DNA from: Polaromonas sp.
Lineage (GTDB): Bacteria; Pseudomonadota; Gammaproteobacteria; Burkholderiales; Burkholderiaceae_C
Assembly: GCF_010365105.1 (NCBI RefSeq)
Contig: NZ_JAAFGZ010000007.1
Coordinates: 124,001 to 188,000, forward strand
Length of the DNA stretch: 64,000 bases
Direction: 5' to 3'
Position 1 is the first letter of the stretch. Every line of letters starts with the position of its first letter. Below, in pieces: positions 38,885 through 46,830 of this stretch. Position numbers and translations under genes: made by a program. The notes under the pieces were generated by a model. It made no database searches and was not told where the DNA came from. It was given only the letters and a program-made list of their open reading frames with translations.

Positions 38885-39436
38885 TCAGCTCGAGGCTTGC
38901 GCGTTGTTGTTCTGTTGCATTTTTTTGATCTCGGCGGTTTCCGGATCCAGCAATTCCTCGCCTTTGACGACGCGCAGGTAAATGTTCCACAGCACGCGGA
39001 TCGACATCAAGGTGAATGCGATTGGCAAAATCATGTAGATATATTTCATCGGCACCCCCAGCGTCTGCGATTTCCAGAACAGGTTCATGCGGTTGAACAC
39101 AAAGTCGTAGCTGAGCCAGACGAAATACAGGTTGAATGCTACCCAAAGCAGGTCGGCCACGGTCATCAGCGTGGTGGCCATCCACTTGGGCATGAACTGA
39201 AAATGCACCGTGACGCGGTTATGCGCCGACATTTTGGCCGCCACCACCGCGCCCAGGTAGGCAAACCAGACAAACATGTAGGTCGAGAGTTCTTCCGACC
39301 AGGCAATGGAGTGGTTGAACAGCTGGCGCGAAACGATCTGCGCGAACAGCAGGATCACAAACAGTGCGAGCAACCATTCACACACCAGTGTCTCGATATC
39401 GTTTAACCAGCCCAGCGAATTGCGCAGGAACGTCAT
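38885..39436 (-). CDS. dctQ: TRAP transporter small permease (DctQ/TauL-like)
   Basis: Small membrane subunit with four helices. The protein has 183 residues from the ATG at 39436 (MTFLRNSLGWLNDIETLVCEW). Family marks are FAQIVSRQLFNHSIAWSEEL, then TYMFVWFAYLGAVVAAK and HNRVTVHF. The C-terminal tail is charged (EIKKMQQNNNAQ). Frames open further upstream, but the first 36 codons would be Cys-rich and unlike the family. It lies 21 bp upstream of dctM and about 118 bp downstream of dctP. Confidence 0.93.
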   Translation of the reverse strand: MTFLRNSLGWLNDIETLVCEWLLALFVILLFAQIVSRQLFNHSIAWSEELSTYMFVWFAYLGAVVAAKMSAHNRVTVHFQFMPKWMATTLMTVADLLWVAFNLYFVWLSYDFVFNRMNLFWKSQTLGVPMKYIYMILPIAFTLMSIRVLWNIYLRVVKGEELLDPETAEIKKMQQNNNAQASS

Positions 39437-39554
39437 GGTGTTTTCCTCAACAAAGAGCGCGCACAGCGCACCGGGGCAGGCGCTTTGAAAAGCGCACTGC
39501 AACACAAACCCACAAAAAAAGCAGCTACCTGGGGTGGCCGCCACCGTCAGATGA

Positions 39555-40550
39555 TCAACGGCCCAGGGTTTTCAGGACTTTGTCGAGCTTGTCCTTGCCG
39601 CCGATGCTTTTATAAAACTGGGGCCAGACCGTCGTGGTGGCCTTGGAGATCCACTCCTTCTCGCCATCGGCAGGATCGCTGATCTGCATACCCTTGGCGG
39701 TCAACTCCTTCTTGATCTTGTCTTCGGTCTCGGCCAGCCATTTGTAGCTGTGCTCGGTGGCTTCGGCACCCGCGTCCAGAATCGCTTTCTGCACATCGGC
39801 GGGCTGCTTCTTGAACAGTCCCTCACCGACGATGATGGGTTCCAGCGAGAATACATAGCGGATGTTGGTGATGTACTTCTGCACTTCGTTGAACTTCATC
39901 GAACTCACGGTGATGTAAGGATTGTCTTGACCATCAACCACGCCCTGCTGCAAAGCAGTGAACGTTTCCGACCAGGCCATGGGTGTGGGGTTGATGCCCC
40001 AAGCCTGGTAGGACGCGATCATGATTTCGTTCTTGGGCACGCGGATCTTCAGGCCCTTGAGGTCTGCCAGGGTCTTGACCGGCTTCTTGGAGTTGGTCAA
40101 CACGCGAAACCCAGTGAAAGTCCAGCCCACGATGCGCACACCTGCGTCGCGTACGGTGTTGGCCGTGAGTTCCTTGCCCACATCGCCGGTCACCAGCTTC
40201 TTGGCTTCCTCGGCGCTCTGGATCACATAGGGCAGCGTGAGCACACCCACCGTGGGAGAAAACGGCGTCACGTTGTTGACAGCCACAACCGAGAAGTCCA
40301 GCGTGCCCATCGAGGCGCTGTTGATGGTGGTCTCTTCGCTGCCGAGCTGGCCGTTGGGGAACAGGTCGATCTTGTGCTTGCCTGCGGTCTTGGCTTCAAA
40401 GGCTGACTTGAACTTGGTGGCCATTTCCCACTGGGCACTGCCCTGGGCGTCGCCCACGGCGACCTTGAAGGTGGTGGCCAGAGCGCTGCCGCCCACGAAG
40501 AAGCAGGAGGCTGCCAGCAGCGATACCAGGGTGGTGGTTTTGAATTTCAT
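39555..40550 (-). CDS. dctP: TRAP transporter substrate-binding protein (DctP/TauK-like)
   Basis: Periplasmic receptor of the TRAP system. The protein has 331 residues. The signal peptide is MKFKTTTLVSLLAASCFFVG...ALA (cleavage near residue 26). Features of the DctP fold are DLFPNGQLGSEETTINS, the segment FRVLTNSKKPVKTLADLKGLKIRV with the conserved ligand Arg, and ALQQGVVDGQDNP with the conserved Asn. The conserved Arg usually binds a carboxylate; whether it binds a sulfonate here cannot be told. A GGAGACAT ribosome site precedes the ATG. It is preceded by the SnoaL-fold gene on the same strand. Confidence 0.93.
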   Translation of the reverse strand: MKFKTTTLVSLLAASCFFVGGSALATTFKVAVGDAQGSAQWEMATKFKSAFEAKTAGKHKIDLFPNGQLGSEETTINSASMGTLDFSVVAVNNVTPFSPTVGVLTLPYVIQSAEEAKKLVTGDVGKELTANTVRDAGVRIVGWTFTGFRVLTNSKKPVKTLADLKGLKIRVPKNEIMIASYQAWGINPTPMAWSETFTALQQGVVDGQDNPYITVSSMKFNEVQKYITNIRYVFSLEPIIVGEGLFKKQPADVQKAILDAGAEATEHSYKWLAETEDKIKKELTAKGMQISDPADGEKEWISKATTTVWPQFYKSIGGKDKLDKVLKTLGR

Positions 40551-40642
40551 GAATGTCTCCAGGGGTGGTTGAAAAAACGGGTCGGCTTGGTGGCCGATCT
40601 TGGGCGATGCACTGAAACCAGGTTGAACCGGCGCGAGCCAGT

Positions 40643-41038
40643 TCAGGCCGCCAGTGCCGGACGGTCTTTGCGGTAGGCGTTCTTCACCAGAATCTTGCCG
40701 TCTTTGAAGGTGAACACATCGACCATGCGGGCCTCAATGCGCGAGCCGTCGGCCTTGGTGCCCTTGAAGGTGCTCTCCGACACGCCCCGATCGCCCACCA
40801 CGAAGTGGTCGCCATCGAGCCAGGCGGCATCGGGAAAGTTGGTCCAGGCGGCTTTGAAGCCATCGCTGACTTCGGCGCGGCCGCTGAAGGTCCGACCCAG
40901 CAGATCAGGGCCTGCCACGGCGTGGAACAAGCAGTCGTCGTGCATGAAGCCCATCAGGGCGTCGAGGTCGTGACGATTCCAGGCGTCTGCAAAGGCGGCA
41001 AGGGTTTGCGGCGTGATGGTTGGTTGCGGATCGGTCAT
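40643..41038 (-). CDS. SnoaL/NTF2-fold protein, possible TauX
   Basis: Small protein of 131 residues with an NTF2-like fold: the N-terminal helix LAAFADAWNRHDLDALMGFM, DDCLFHAVAGPDLLGR, the strand GDRGVSESTFKGT and the end DVFTFKDGKILVKNAYRK. In taurine clusters a small gene (tauX) accompanies tauY as the dehydrogenase small subunit. I recall TauX as SnoaL-like, but this needs checking. Here the gene leads the TRAP operon and is divergent from the TauY-like gene, which supports that reading. CAGGAGACAAG before the ATG at 41038 is a good ribosome site. Confidence 0.75.
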   Translation of the reverse strand: MTDPQPTITPQTLAAFADAWNRHDLDALMGFMHDDCLFHAVAGPDLLGRTFSGRAEVSDGFKAAWTNFPDAAWLDGDHFVVGDRGVSESTFKGTKADGSRIEARMVDVFTFKDGKILVKNAYRKDRPALAA

Positions 41039-41409
41039 CTTGTCTCCTGGTGTTCGTGTCAAAGTCTTCGCATGTCGTGCCATCGGGATCGATGCTGTCG
41101 CCAGTGCGACCTGTTTGCGAGTGGACTGTATTGTTGAAGCCAAACCGCTTCGGACTGTAGAACCAGCCACAGGGAATCGTTAGAGCCAAGCACTCGGGTT
41201 AACCCTGAAAGGTCTTTTTTTGGGGTATATGCGCAGCCATCGCTGGTCCCATGGAATGGTCGCAACTGGTCCTAACCAGAGTAAGCCACTCTTGCCTATC
41301 CTTCGCTTCGGTGTGGTCCGAAGAACATGATTTCCTGGACCCGCACGCTGTCGGCCACCTGCGCTTGCCGACCGCCCTGCGCACTCGCTATAAACCCTGG
41401 AGACAACTC
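41039..41409. other. 371-bp divergent control region between the TRAP and tauY-like units
   Basis: It serves both the TauX/TRAP unit (minus) and the oxidoreductase unit (plus). The centre contains TGGTC-type direct repeats (41243-41275). The stretch 41280-41409 is an open frame continuous with the oxidoreductase, but it is unlike the family and is taken as leader. No other gene is seen. Confidence 0.6.
41243..41275 (+). promoter_or_regulatory. TauR-like direct repeats
   Basis: CTGGTCCCAT (41243-41252), ATGGTCGCAA (41256-41265) and CTGGTCCTAA (41266-41275). The last differs at one position from CTGGACYTAA, the repeat I recall for Rhodobacter TauR. The first and third are 23 bp apart start to start, about two helical turns. 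Two MocR/TauR-type regulators are encoded in the same block. Confidence 0.5.
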
Positions 41410-42834
41410 ATGACCTCGACAACCAATGGTGGCCACCTGATGCGGCCCTACGAACCCACCTACGACCCGCTGGTGAACGCCACCCCCGGACAAGGCACAG
41501 GCTATGCACCCAGTTACTGGGTTGCCTCGGCCGGCAGCCCGCCACCGGACGATGGTCCGATTCGCGGCGACATCGATGCTGACGTGGTCGTGATCGGCTC
41601 GGGATCGACAGGCATGTCCACGGCGCTTTACCTGGCGCGTGAACAAGGCATCGTTGCCACTGTGCTCGAAGCGGCCCAGACCTCGTGGGGTTGTTCCAGC
41701 CGAAGCGGCGGCCAGGGGCAGAATGCCAACGGCCGCCTGAGCCGCTCGCAGTGGATCGAGCGCTGGGGCTTGGACGTGGCCAAGCGGCTTGACACTGAAG
41801 TGCGTACCGGCTTCGAAAACTTCAAGCTGCTCACCAAGGAAATCGAATGCGAGGCCTATGACGGCGGCCACCTCTACATGGCGCATCGCCCGAAAAAACT
41901 CGACTACCTGCGCGAGATGATGCGCGTGCGCAACGAGGTGTTTGGCTACAAGACGCGCATGCTCACGCCGCAAGAAGTGCGCGAACAACACTGCGACGAG
42001 CGAGAGCACCTGGGTGCCATGTTTGAAGAAGAAGGCGTGGGCATCCACCCCTTGAAATTCACCTTCGGCTTGATCCGGAAGGCACGTGAACTGGGCGTGA
42101 AAGTGCACCCGGCCAGCCCGGTGCAAGGCTGGAAAACGGTCAACGGCGTGCATCACCTGCAGACGCCCGGCGGCATCGTGCGCGCCAGGCGTGTGGTGGT
42201 GTGCACCGGCGGCTATACCGGGCAGAACCTCACCCCGGGATTGAAAAACAAGATCCTTCCCATCCTTTCCAACTCGGTGGTCACGCGTCCACTGACCGAC
42301 GCCGAAATGGCGGCGTGCAACTTCCAGTCCAAAACGTTCATGACGGACACGCGCACCCTGCGCTTTTACTACCGTCTGCTCGAAGGCAACCGCCTGCAGC
42401 TGGGCAGCCGCAGCTCGATCACGGGCGTCGATGCCGAAGACCCGATGCACCTCAAGCTGCTCACCGATGCGATTGCGCGGAAATTTCCACCACTGGCCGG
42501 CATCCGGATTGACCACTCCTGGTGGGGCTGGGTCGACGTGAGCCACGACATGATGCCGCGCATTGCCCGTCCTGACCCGAAAGAAACTGTGTGGCACGCG
42601 CTGGGTTACGGAGGCAACGGTGTGGCCGCCTCCACCTGGGCGGGCAAACGCATTGCCGAGCGTGTGGCGGGCAAAGACGCCGGACGCGAGGTGTTCAACT
42701 TGCCGATCTACAACTCGCCGCTGGAATACCCCAATGTCCTGAACATGGTGCGTTCGGAAGCTTTCGCCCCTTTTCGCCGCTTCGGCCAGTTTTTCCTCTA
42801 CAAGTGGTACTGGCTGCGCGACGAGAAGATCTGA
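41410..42834 (+). CDS. tauY: FAD-dependent amine oxidoreductase, TauY-like (taurine dehydrogenase large subunit candidate)
   Basis: DAO-family flavoenzyme of 474 residues. The dinucleotide motif is VVVIGSGSTGMSTALYLA (GSGSTG at 63-68), with the ribose-binding acidic residue in TVLEAAQ (Glu87). SCSGRNGGQ-like residues appear in GCSSRSGGQGQNANG, and the substrate domain ends with WWGWVDVSHDMMPRI and LGYGGNGVAASTWAGK. TauXY oxidises taurine to sulfoacetaldehyde and ammonia, which would feed Xsc of this block; related enzymes oxidise gamma-glutamylputrescine or N-methyl amino acids. The start at 41410 was chosen because it directly precedes the variable N-terminal segment RPYEPTYDPLV found in relatives. 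The next gene starts immediately after the stop. Confidence 0.75.
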   Translation: MTSTTNGGHLMRPYEPTYDPLVNATPGQGTGYAPSYWVASAGSPPPDDGPIRGDIDADVVVIGSGSTGMSTALYLAREQGIVATVLEAAQTSWGCSSRSGGQGQNANGRLSRSQWIERWGLDVAKRLDTEVRTGFENFKLLTKEIECEAYDGGHLYMAHRPKKLDYLREMMRVRNEVFGYKTRMLTPQEVREQHCDEREHLGAMFEEEGVGIHPLKFTFGLIRKARELGVKVHPASPVQGWKTVNGVHHLQTPGGIVRARRVVVCTGGYTGQNLTPGLKNKILPILSNSVVTRPLTDAEMAACNFQSKTFMTDTRTLRFYYRLLEGNRLQLGSRSSITGVDAEDPMHLKLLTDAIARKFPPLAGIRIDHSWWGWVDVSHDMMPRIARPDPKETVWHALGYGGNGVAASTWAGKRIAERVAGKDAGREVFNLPIYNSPLEYPNVLNMVRSEAFAPFRRFGQFFLYKWYWLRDEKI

Positions 42835-43239
42835 ATGCACACCTCACAACACACAGAGCAACACATGACCCAGGACACTCAGGTGATCGACTTCCAGCAC
42901 GACAAGGGTGAACATGAGACCAGGCGCCTGCGCGACCTGCCCGATCGCGTGCTGCAGGGCGACCCGCACCACGAGAGCACCGTCTTTTTCACCGACGGTG
43001 CGGGCGAGATGGTGTCGGGCACCTGGACCAGCACGCCCGGAAAATGGCGTGCCTTCACCCATCGCGACGAGTTCTGCCATATCGTGTCGGGCCACGTACG
43101 CCTGATTGGCGACGATGGAACGATCCGATCATTTAAAACCGGTGATGCCTTTGTGATTCCCAACGGATTCAGCGGTTGTTGGGAAGTGATCGAGCCCACC
43201 ACCAAACATTTCGTGGTCCGTCATCACCAAGTCCCTTGA
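42835..43239 (+). CDS. Cupin protein, DUF861 (Cupin_3) type
   Basis: Single-domain cupin with 134 residues. The barrel includes VSGTWTSTPGKWRAFTHRDEFCHIVSGHVRLI, with the typical W and E-x-C-H-I-x-x-G pattern, and GDAFVIPNGFSGCWEV. EutQ and (S)-ureidoglycine-type proteins share the fold. The role here is unknown; it may bind an amine or metal connected with the preceding oxidoreductase. The ATG at 42835 abuts the stop of that gene, and another in-frame ATG lies at 42865. Confidence 0.85.
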   Translation: MHTSQHTEQHMTQDTQVIDFQHDKGEHETRRLRDLPDRVLQGDPHHESTVFFTDGAGEMVSGTWTSTPGKWRAFTHRDEFCHIVSGHVRLIGDDGTIRSFKTGDAFVIPNGFSGCWEVIEPTTKHFVVRHHQVP

Positions 43240-43318
43240 CGCAGGCCAGCGCCCACATCACTGGCACCGTCTGCCCGCGACACTTTTTCACCTACTTTTT
43301 TTTGACAGGACATTCTCC

Positions 43319-43672
43319 ATGGTTATGAAACGGGTCGTCACGCAATTCGGTATGGGAACCTCGATTCGCAGCCGCAACTACACCGAAGCTGCCGCGCGCG
43401 CCATTCGCGATGCGCTGTGGCACAACGCATTGAATGTGGCCGATGCGTTCGGCTTCCCCCGGGAAATGATGATCATCAACGTCGAGATCGGTGTGCAGCA
43501 ACCTGAACTGGTGGACAGCGCAGCCCTGCTGAAAATATTTCCCTACGGACAGCCGGCCGTGAGCGTGGTCAAGGGCGGTCTTGACATCCCCCGTCGCGAC
43601 AAGGATGGCTGGAGTGTGATCGCCAATGCGGCAGTCATGGTCTCGTTTGACATGGAGCTCGCCCATGACTGA
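43319..43672 (+). CDS. Lin0512-family protein A
   Basis: Conserved protein of unknown function, 117 residues. The family pattern is RVVTQFGMGTSIRSRNYTEAAARAIRDALWHNALNVAD, then VEIGVQQPELVDSAALLKIFPYGQPAVSVVKGGLDIP and the end NAAVMVSFDMEL. No membrane segment or Cys cluster is present. It overlaps the next gene by 8 bp; the second gene encodes a homologue, so the two look like a duplicated pair forming a heteromer. It is 79 bp downstream of the cupin gene. Confidence 0.85.
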   Translation: MVMKRVVTQFGMGTSIRSRNYTEAAARAIRDALWHNALNVADAFGFPREMMIINVEIGVQQPELVDSAALLKIFPYGQPAVSVVKGGLDIPRRDKDGWSVIANAAVMVSFDMELAHD

Positions 43673-44045
43673 GAAGCGCATCATCCTGGAAATGGGCACT
43701 GGCAATGACCTTTACGGCATGGATTACACCAAAGCCGCGTGCAGGGCGGTGCAAGACGCCTTGCACCACTCTTCCATCGTATTGTTCAAGTCGCTCGGCT
43801 ACGACCACCGAGAGATGCGCGTGCAAGTCACCATTGGCGTGCAGGAACCCGACCAGGTGGACATTGCCCGGGTCTGCGCGGAACTGCCACGCGGGCGCGC
43901 CGAAGTCACCGCAGTCCATGGCGGGCTCAACGTCCACGATTTGGAGCAGAACACAACCCATGTCATTGCAACTGCCGCTGTCGAAGCGTTTCTGCCGATC
44001 GAACCAGGGCAATGGCGGCTCAGTCACCAGCCCGACACTGTGTAG
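43665..44045 (+). CDS. Lin0512-family protein B
   Basis: 126-residue homologue of the preceding protein. The shared pattern is RIILEMGTGNDLYGMDYTKAACRAVQDALHHSSIVLFKSLG, then VTIGVQEPDQVDIARVCAELPRGRAEVTAVHGGLNVHD and TAAVEAFLP. The ATG at 43665 overlaps the end of protein A (last codon 43672), which implies coupled translation. The family is found in scattered bacteria without assigned role. Its constant place in this block would be worth testing. It is the last gene of the block on this strand. Confidence 0.85.
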   Translation: MTEKRIILEMGTGNDLYGMDYTKAACRAVQDALHHSSIVLFKSLGYDHREMRVQVTIGVQEPDQVDIARVCAELPRGRAEVTAVHGGLNVHDLEQNTTHVIATAAVEAFLPIEPGQWRLSHQPDTV

Positions 44046-44337
44046 AAAACCCTGGAGTCACGTTGGTCATCCCCACTACATGACCAAAAAGCTGCCGACA
44101 TCCCCCGGTCTTCATCCGTCGGCCATCGCGTGTCAATGCAAAAAAAGTATCTGGCTGCGCTTTGTGAACCGTGATTCGTGCGGCTCAGCCTGCGCAAAGG
44201 GGGGTTGCTGGCGACCACGGCAGGCAAGAAATTCCTCTTTTTTGCTCCTCAATTAATAGCTTCCAGTACATACTCAGCTTGCGGAACAGGCTTTTTTGGG
44301 TCTAAAAAGTTTGTGGTCCGGTCAGCGACAGGGCGAT
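44046..44337. other. 292-bp gap at the right edge of the sulfonate block
   Basis: No gene is supported. It includes a dispersed repeat copy at 44240-44307. The first half contains no recognisable duplication of the tRNA-Ser 3' end and no integrase fragment. Confidence 0.5.
44240..44307 (+). repeat. Dispersed repeat element, intergenic copy
   Basis: GCTCCTCAATTAATAGCT head, a CAGCTTGCGGAACAGG middle and a CTTTTTTGGG tail. It matches the head and tail order of the copies at 15883 and 55540. Confidence 0.55.
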
Positions 44338-45408
44338 CTAACGGGAAGCCGTCGCCGACGACTGGCGCCGGCCTTCTATTTCGTTCATCAGCTGATCGCG
44401 TCTGACTTCATACCAGCGCAGCAGGCAATCGCGGTCGCGGCAGCTTGATTCGCGCCGCAGCCATTCCTGGTTCTGCTGGCGCTGAAAGGCGGTTCGGTCG
44501 GATGTGGCTTTTCTTGCACGGGCATAGACCCGGCCCAGTTCGCGGTCAAGCTCGGCAAGCTCTGCATCGGAACAGATCAGCTTCTCGGGTTTTGAACGCG
44601 CCCGTCTGCAATCAAAACTGGGCTGGATGCTGGCAGCCGGGTTGGGTCCCTGACGAGGTGGCGAAGCAGCCTTTGCAAGCTTGGCTTTGCGTGGCGTCAA
44701 TCCGCGTGCAGGAGTAGCAGCCGAATGTCCCGCCACGGCCGCCCTGACGGGTTCGCTGGCCCTGCCCGCCGCTACCGAAACGCTTGGCACGGACAAGGGT
44801 GCTGCCTGCGCCAGCGTCTGCCGCACCCACGCCATTCCTTCTGCGGCGAGGAGGGACTTTTCGTGGGTATCACCGAATTTGGCCTGATAAACACCCAGAC
44901 TGTCCGGATACAAAAGCTGCACGCGTTCCAGCAGCACTGCACGGATGTCGGCAGAAGATCCGTCGGAGCCCTGCCTGGCGATAGCCGCATAGTGCCAGCC
45001 CAGTTGGTACTTGGCATCAGCGATCTCCAGCGAACCCGTTCCCCTGAATTTTTCCGCCAGCCGGCACGCCATGAGGAAGGCGGTTTCAGCGTCGCGCGGC
45101 CGGCCAGCGGATGCCGATTCCTTGCCAATGACGATGAAAGAGCCAATCTCGTTGGCGCTCAAACCAGAGAGATCGGGCTGAAAGGGAAATTGGCCATCCT
45201 TTTCGCTGACCGCCGCAATGGTTGGCTGGACTTGACAGGTAAAGGCTTGCGGGGATGCGATCAGTGCAGAAGATTGCAATTCAGGTGCAGCATTCTCCAT
45301 TTTCGAGGCCGGGCGCGAATCGACCACGCGCCAGGCGACAGCCACAACCATGGCAACGAGCACAAGCCCTGCTGCGAATATAACGCCATGACGCTTGGTA
45401 ATGTTCAT
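44338..45408 (-). CDS. Membrane-anchored protein with C-terminal LprI (DUF1311) domain
   Basis: 356 residues from the ATG at 45408. An N-terminal anchor or signal segment (RHGVIFAAGLVLVAMVVAVAW) is followed by a long low-complexity periplasmic part. The C-terminal LprI domain has FDCRRARSKPEKLICSDAELAELDRELGRVYARA and NQEWLRRESSCRDRDCLLRWYEVR, with the conserved Cys residues. LprI proteins are thought to inhibit lysozyme, but most are uncharacterised. The middle (about 75-170) resembles TPR-like helices (YQLGWHYAAIARQG). It is transcribed alone towards the sulfonate block. Confidence 0.8.
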   Translation of the reverse strand: MNITKRHGVIFAAGLVLVAMVVAVAWRVVDSRPASKMENAAPELQSSALIASPQAFTCQVQPTIAAVSEKDGQFPFQPDLSGLSANEIGSFIVIGKESASAGRPRDAETAFLMACRLAEKFRGTGSLEIADAKYQLGWHYAAIARQGSDGSSADIRAVLLERVQLLYPDSLGVYQAKFGDTHEKSLLAAEGMAWVRQTLAQAAPLSVPSVSVAAGRASEPVRAAVAGHSAATPARGLTPRKAKLAKAASPPRQGPNPAASIQPSFDCRRARSKPEKLICSDAELAELDRELGRVYARARKATSDRTAFQRQQNQEWLRRESSCRDRDCLLRWYEVRRDQLMNEIEGRRQSSATASR

Positions 45409-45545
45409 GCACGCACCATAGCGCGCCGCAGAAAGCACAGCACAGGCAGATCACACTTTGAAGCAAAAGAGGCCAGGCGAGCACATAAAAATGGGGATGC
45501 GCCTGAGCGACTTTGGCCGGTACGCCCCATGGGCAGAGGCATTCG

Positions 45546-45613
45546 AGAGCCGGTGCGAAGGAGCACGCCGTGCTGGTCGGCGCCGCAGGGATCCCGTGAA
45601 CCCGGCTCTAGCC
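45546..45613. repeat. Inverted repeat between the LprI gene and the aldo/keto reductase gene
   Basis: AGAGCCGG and CCGGCTCT arms enclose about 50 bp, with an inner AGCACGCCGTGCT palindrome. It lies in the 288-bp gap upstream of the LprI gene, which should also hold its promoter. Its nature is unclear; it has no T-run and no coding frame. Confidence 0.3.
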
Positions 45614-45696
45614 TGAAATATTGATGAAATAAGCCATTTGCTCAATCCCTGTCTGCATCATCAGCTTCTATTTCGATAGCATCAAAATGGAAGCTG

Positions 45697-46701
45697 CTAA
45701 AAGCTTTCGGTATCCACCTCGCGACTGGCCTGGTCGGTGTAGCGATTGCCTGCCACGGTTTTTTCGTTGATCAGGGCGTTCAGGCGCTGCAGGGTGTCGG
45801 CGCCGAGACTGATATTCACTGCGCCCAGGTCCTCATGCAGATGCTCCACGCGTGTCGTGCCGGGAATCGGGATGATGTGCTCGCCCTGGTGCAGCAGCCA
45901 GGCCAGCGCCAGCTGGGCAGGCGTGCAGCCGGCTTCCTGTGCGATGGCCTGATAGGCGGGCAACAACTTGAGGTTGGCCGCATGGTTGCCGGGCTGGAAC
46001 CGCGGCATGCTGCGGCGGATGTCTTTGGCGTCCAGCGTGTTGAGGTCCTGAAGTCCTCCGCACAGAAACCCGCGCGCCACCGGGCTGAAGGCGACAAAGG
46101 CAACGCCCAACTCACGACAGGCATCCAACACGCCGATTTCGGGGTTGCGCGTCCAGAGCGAATACTCGGTTTGCACGGCAGTGACCGGATGCACGGCATA
46201 CGCGCGGCGCAGCGTGGCGGCCGACACCTCACTCAGGCCGATGGTGCGAATCTTCCCGGCAGCCACCAGTTCGGCCAAGGCGCCCACGCTGTCTTCAATC
46301 GGCACCTGCTTGTCCCAGCGATGCAGGTAATACAGGTCGATCACATCGGTCTTCAGGCGCTTGAGCGCGGCTTCGCATGTAGCGCGAATGGTTTCGGGCC
46401 GGCCGTCGATCACGCGCACAAGTTTGCCGTCGCCCGCTACATCCACGCCGGTCATGCCGCACTTGCTGGCCAGGGTGAAGCGGCTGCGGTGCCGTGACAG
46501 CACGTTGCCGACCAGCGTTTCATTGGCGCCAAAGCCGTAGAGCGCCGCCGTGTCGAACATCGTCACGCCGGCATCCAGGGCAGCCAGCAGCACGCGCTCG
46601 CCCTGCTCTGCCGAAACCGGCGCGCCGTAGGCATGGCTGAGGTTCATGCATCCCAGGCTGATGGCAGAAACGCTGAAAGGTCCAAGTTGTCGATATTCCA
46701 T
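45697..46701 (-). CDS. Aldo/keto reductase
   Basis: NADPH-dependent oxidoreductase with a TIM barrel; 334 residues. The start is MEYRQLGPFSVSAISLGCMNLSHAYG. The active site is MFDTAALYGFGANETLVG (Asp and Tyr of the tetrad), with Lys in LASKCGM and His in YYLHRWD. The end has PIPGTTRVEHLHEDLGAV. It resembles the YajO/AKR13 group. An in-frame ATG 54 bp upstream was rejected because the family starts at MEYR. The substrate is unknown. It lies next to pmdC but its 129-bp gap and lack of known role in the pathway argue that it is separate. Confidence 0.9.
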   Translation of the reverse strand: MEYRQLGPFSVSAISLGCMNLSHAYGAPVSAEQGERVLLAALDAGVTMFDTAALYGFGANETLVGNVLSRHRSRFTLASKCGMTGVDVAGDGKLVRVIDGRPETIRATCEAALKRLKTDVIDLYYLHRWDKQVPIEDSVGALAELVAAGKIRTIGLSEVSAATLRRAYAVHPVTAVQTEYSLWTRNPEIGVLDACRELGVAFVAFSPVARGFLCGGLQDLNTLDAKDIRRSMPRFQPGNHAANLKLLPAYQAIAQEAGCTPAQLALAWLLHQGEHIIPIPGTTRVEHLHEDLGAVNISLGADTLQRLNALINEKTVAGNRYTDQASREVDTESF

Positions 46702-46830
46702 GGTATTTAACTTGTAGATTACATTGCTGAGGTTAAAAACAAAGGGCTGGATCACACAAACGCATCGCGTCCGATGATCCGTCCCTTTATTCCGGGTTGA
46801 TCCTTCAGGTCAGGTTGGATGCGTGGCCCA

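Noticed and set aside
41296-42840. A 514-codon open frame on the minus strand opposite the TauY-like gene
   Set aside because: His/Ala/Val-rich antisense translation of a well supported flavoenzyme; no motif and no ribosome site.
44046-44337. Right attachment site of a genomic island
   Set aside because: No copy of the tRNA-Ser 3' end and no integrase fragment could be found.
45697-46701. Aldo/keto reductase as the missing sulfolactate dehydrogenase
   Set aside because: It lies outside the block, on the other side of an unrelated gene, and belongs to a broad family; sulfolactate dehydrogenases known to me are of other families.
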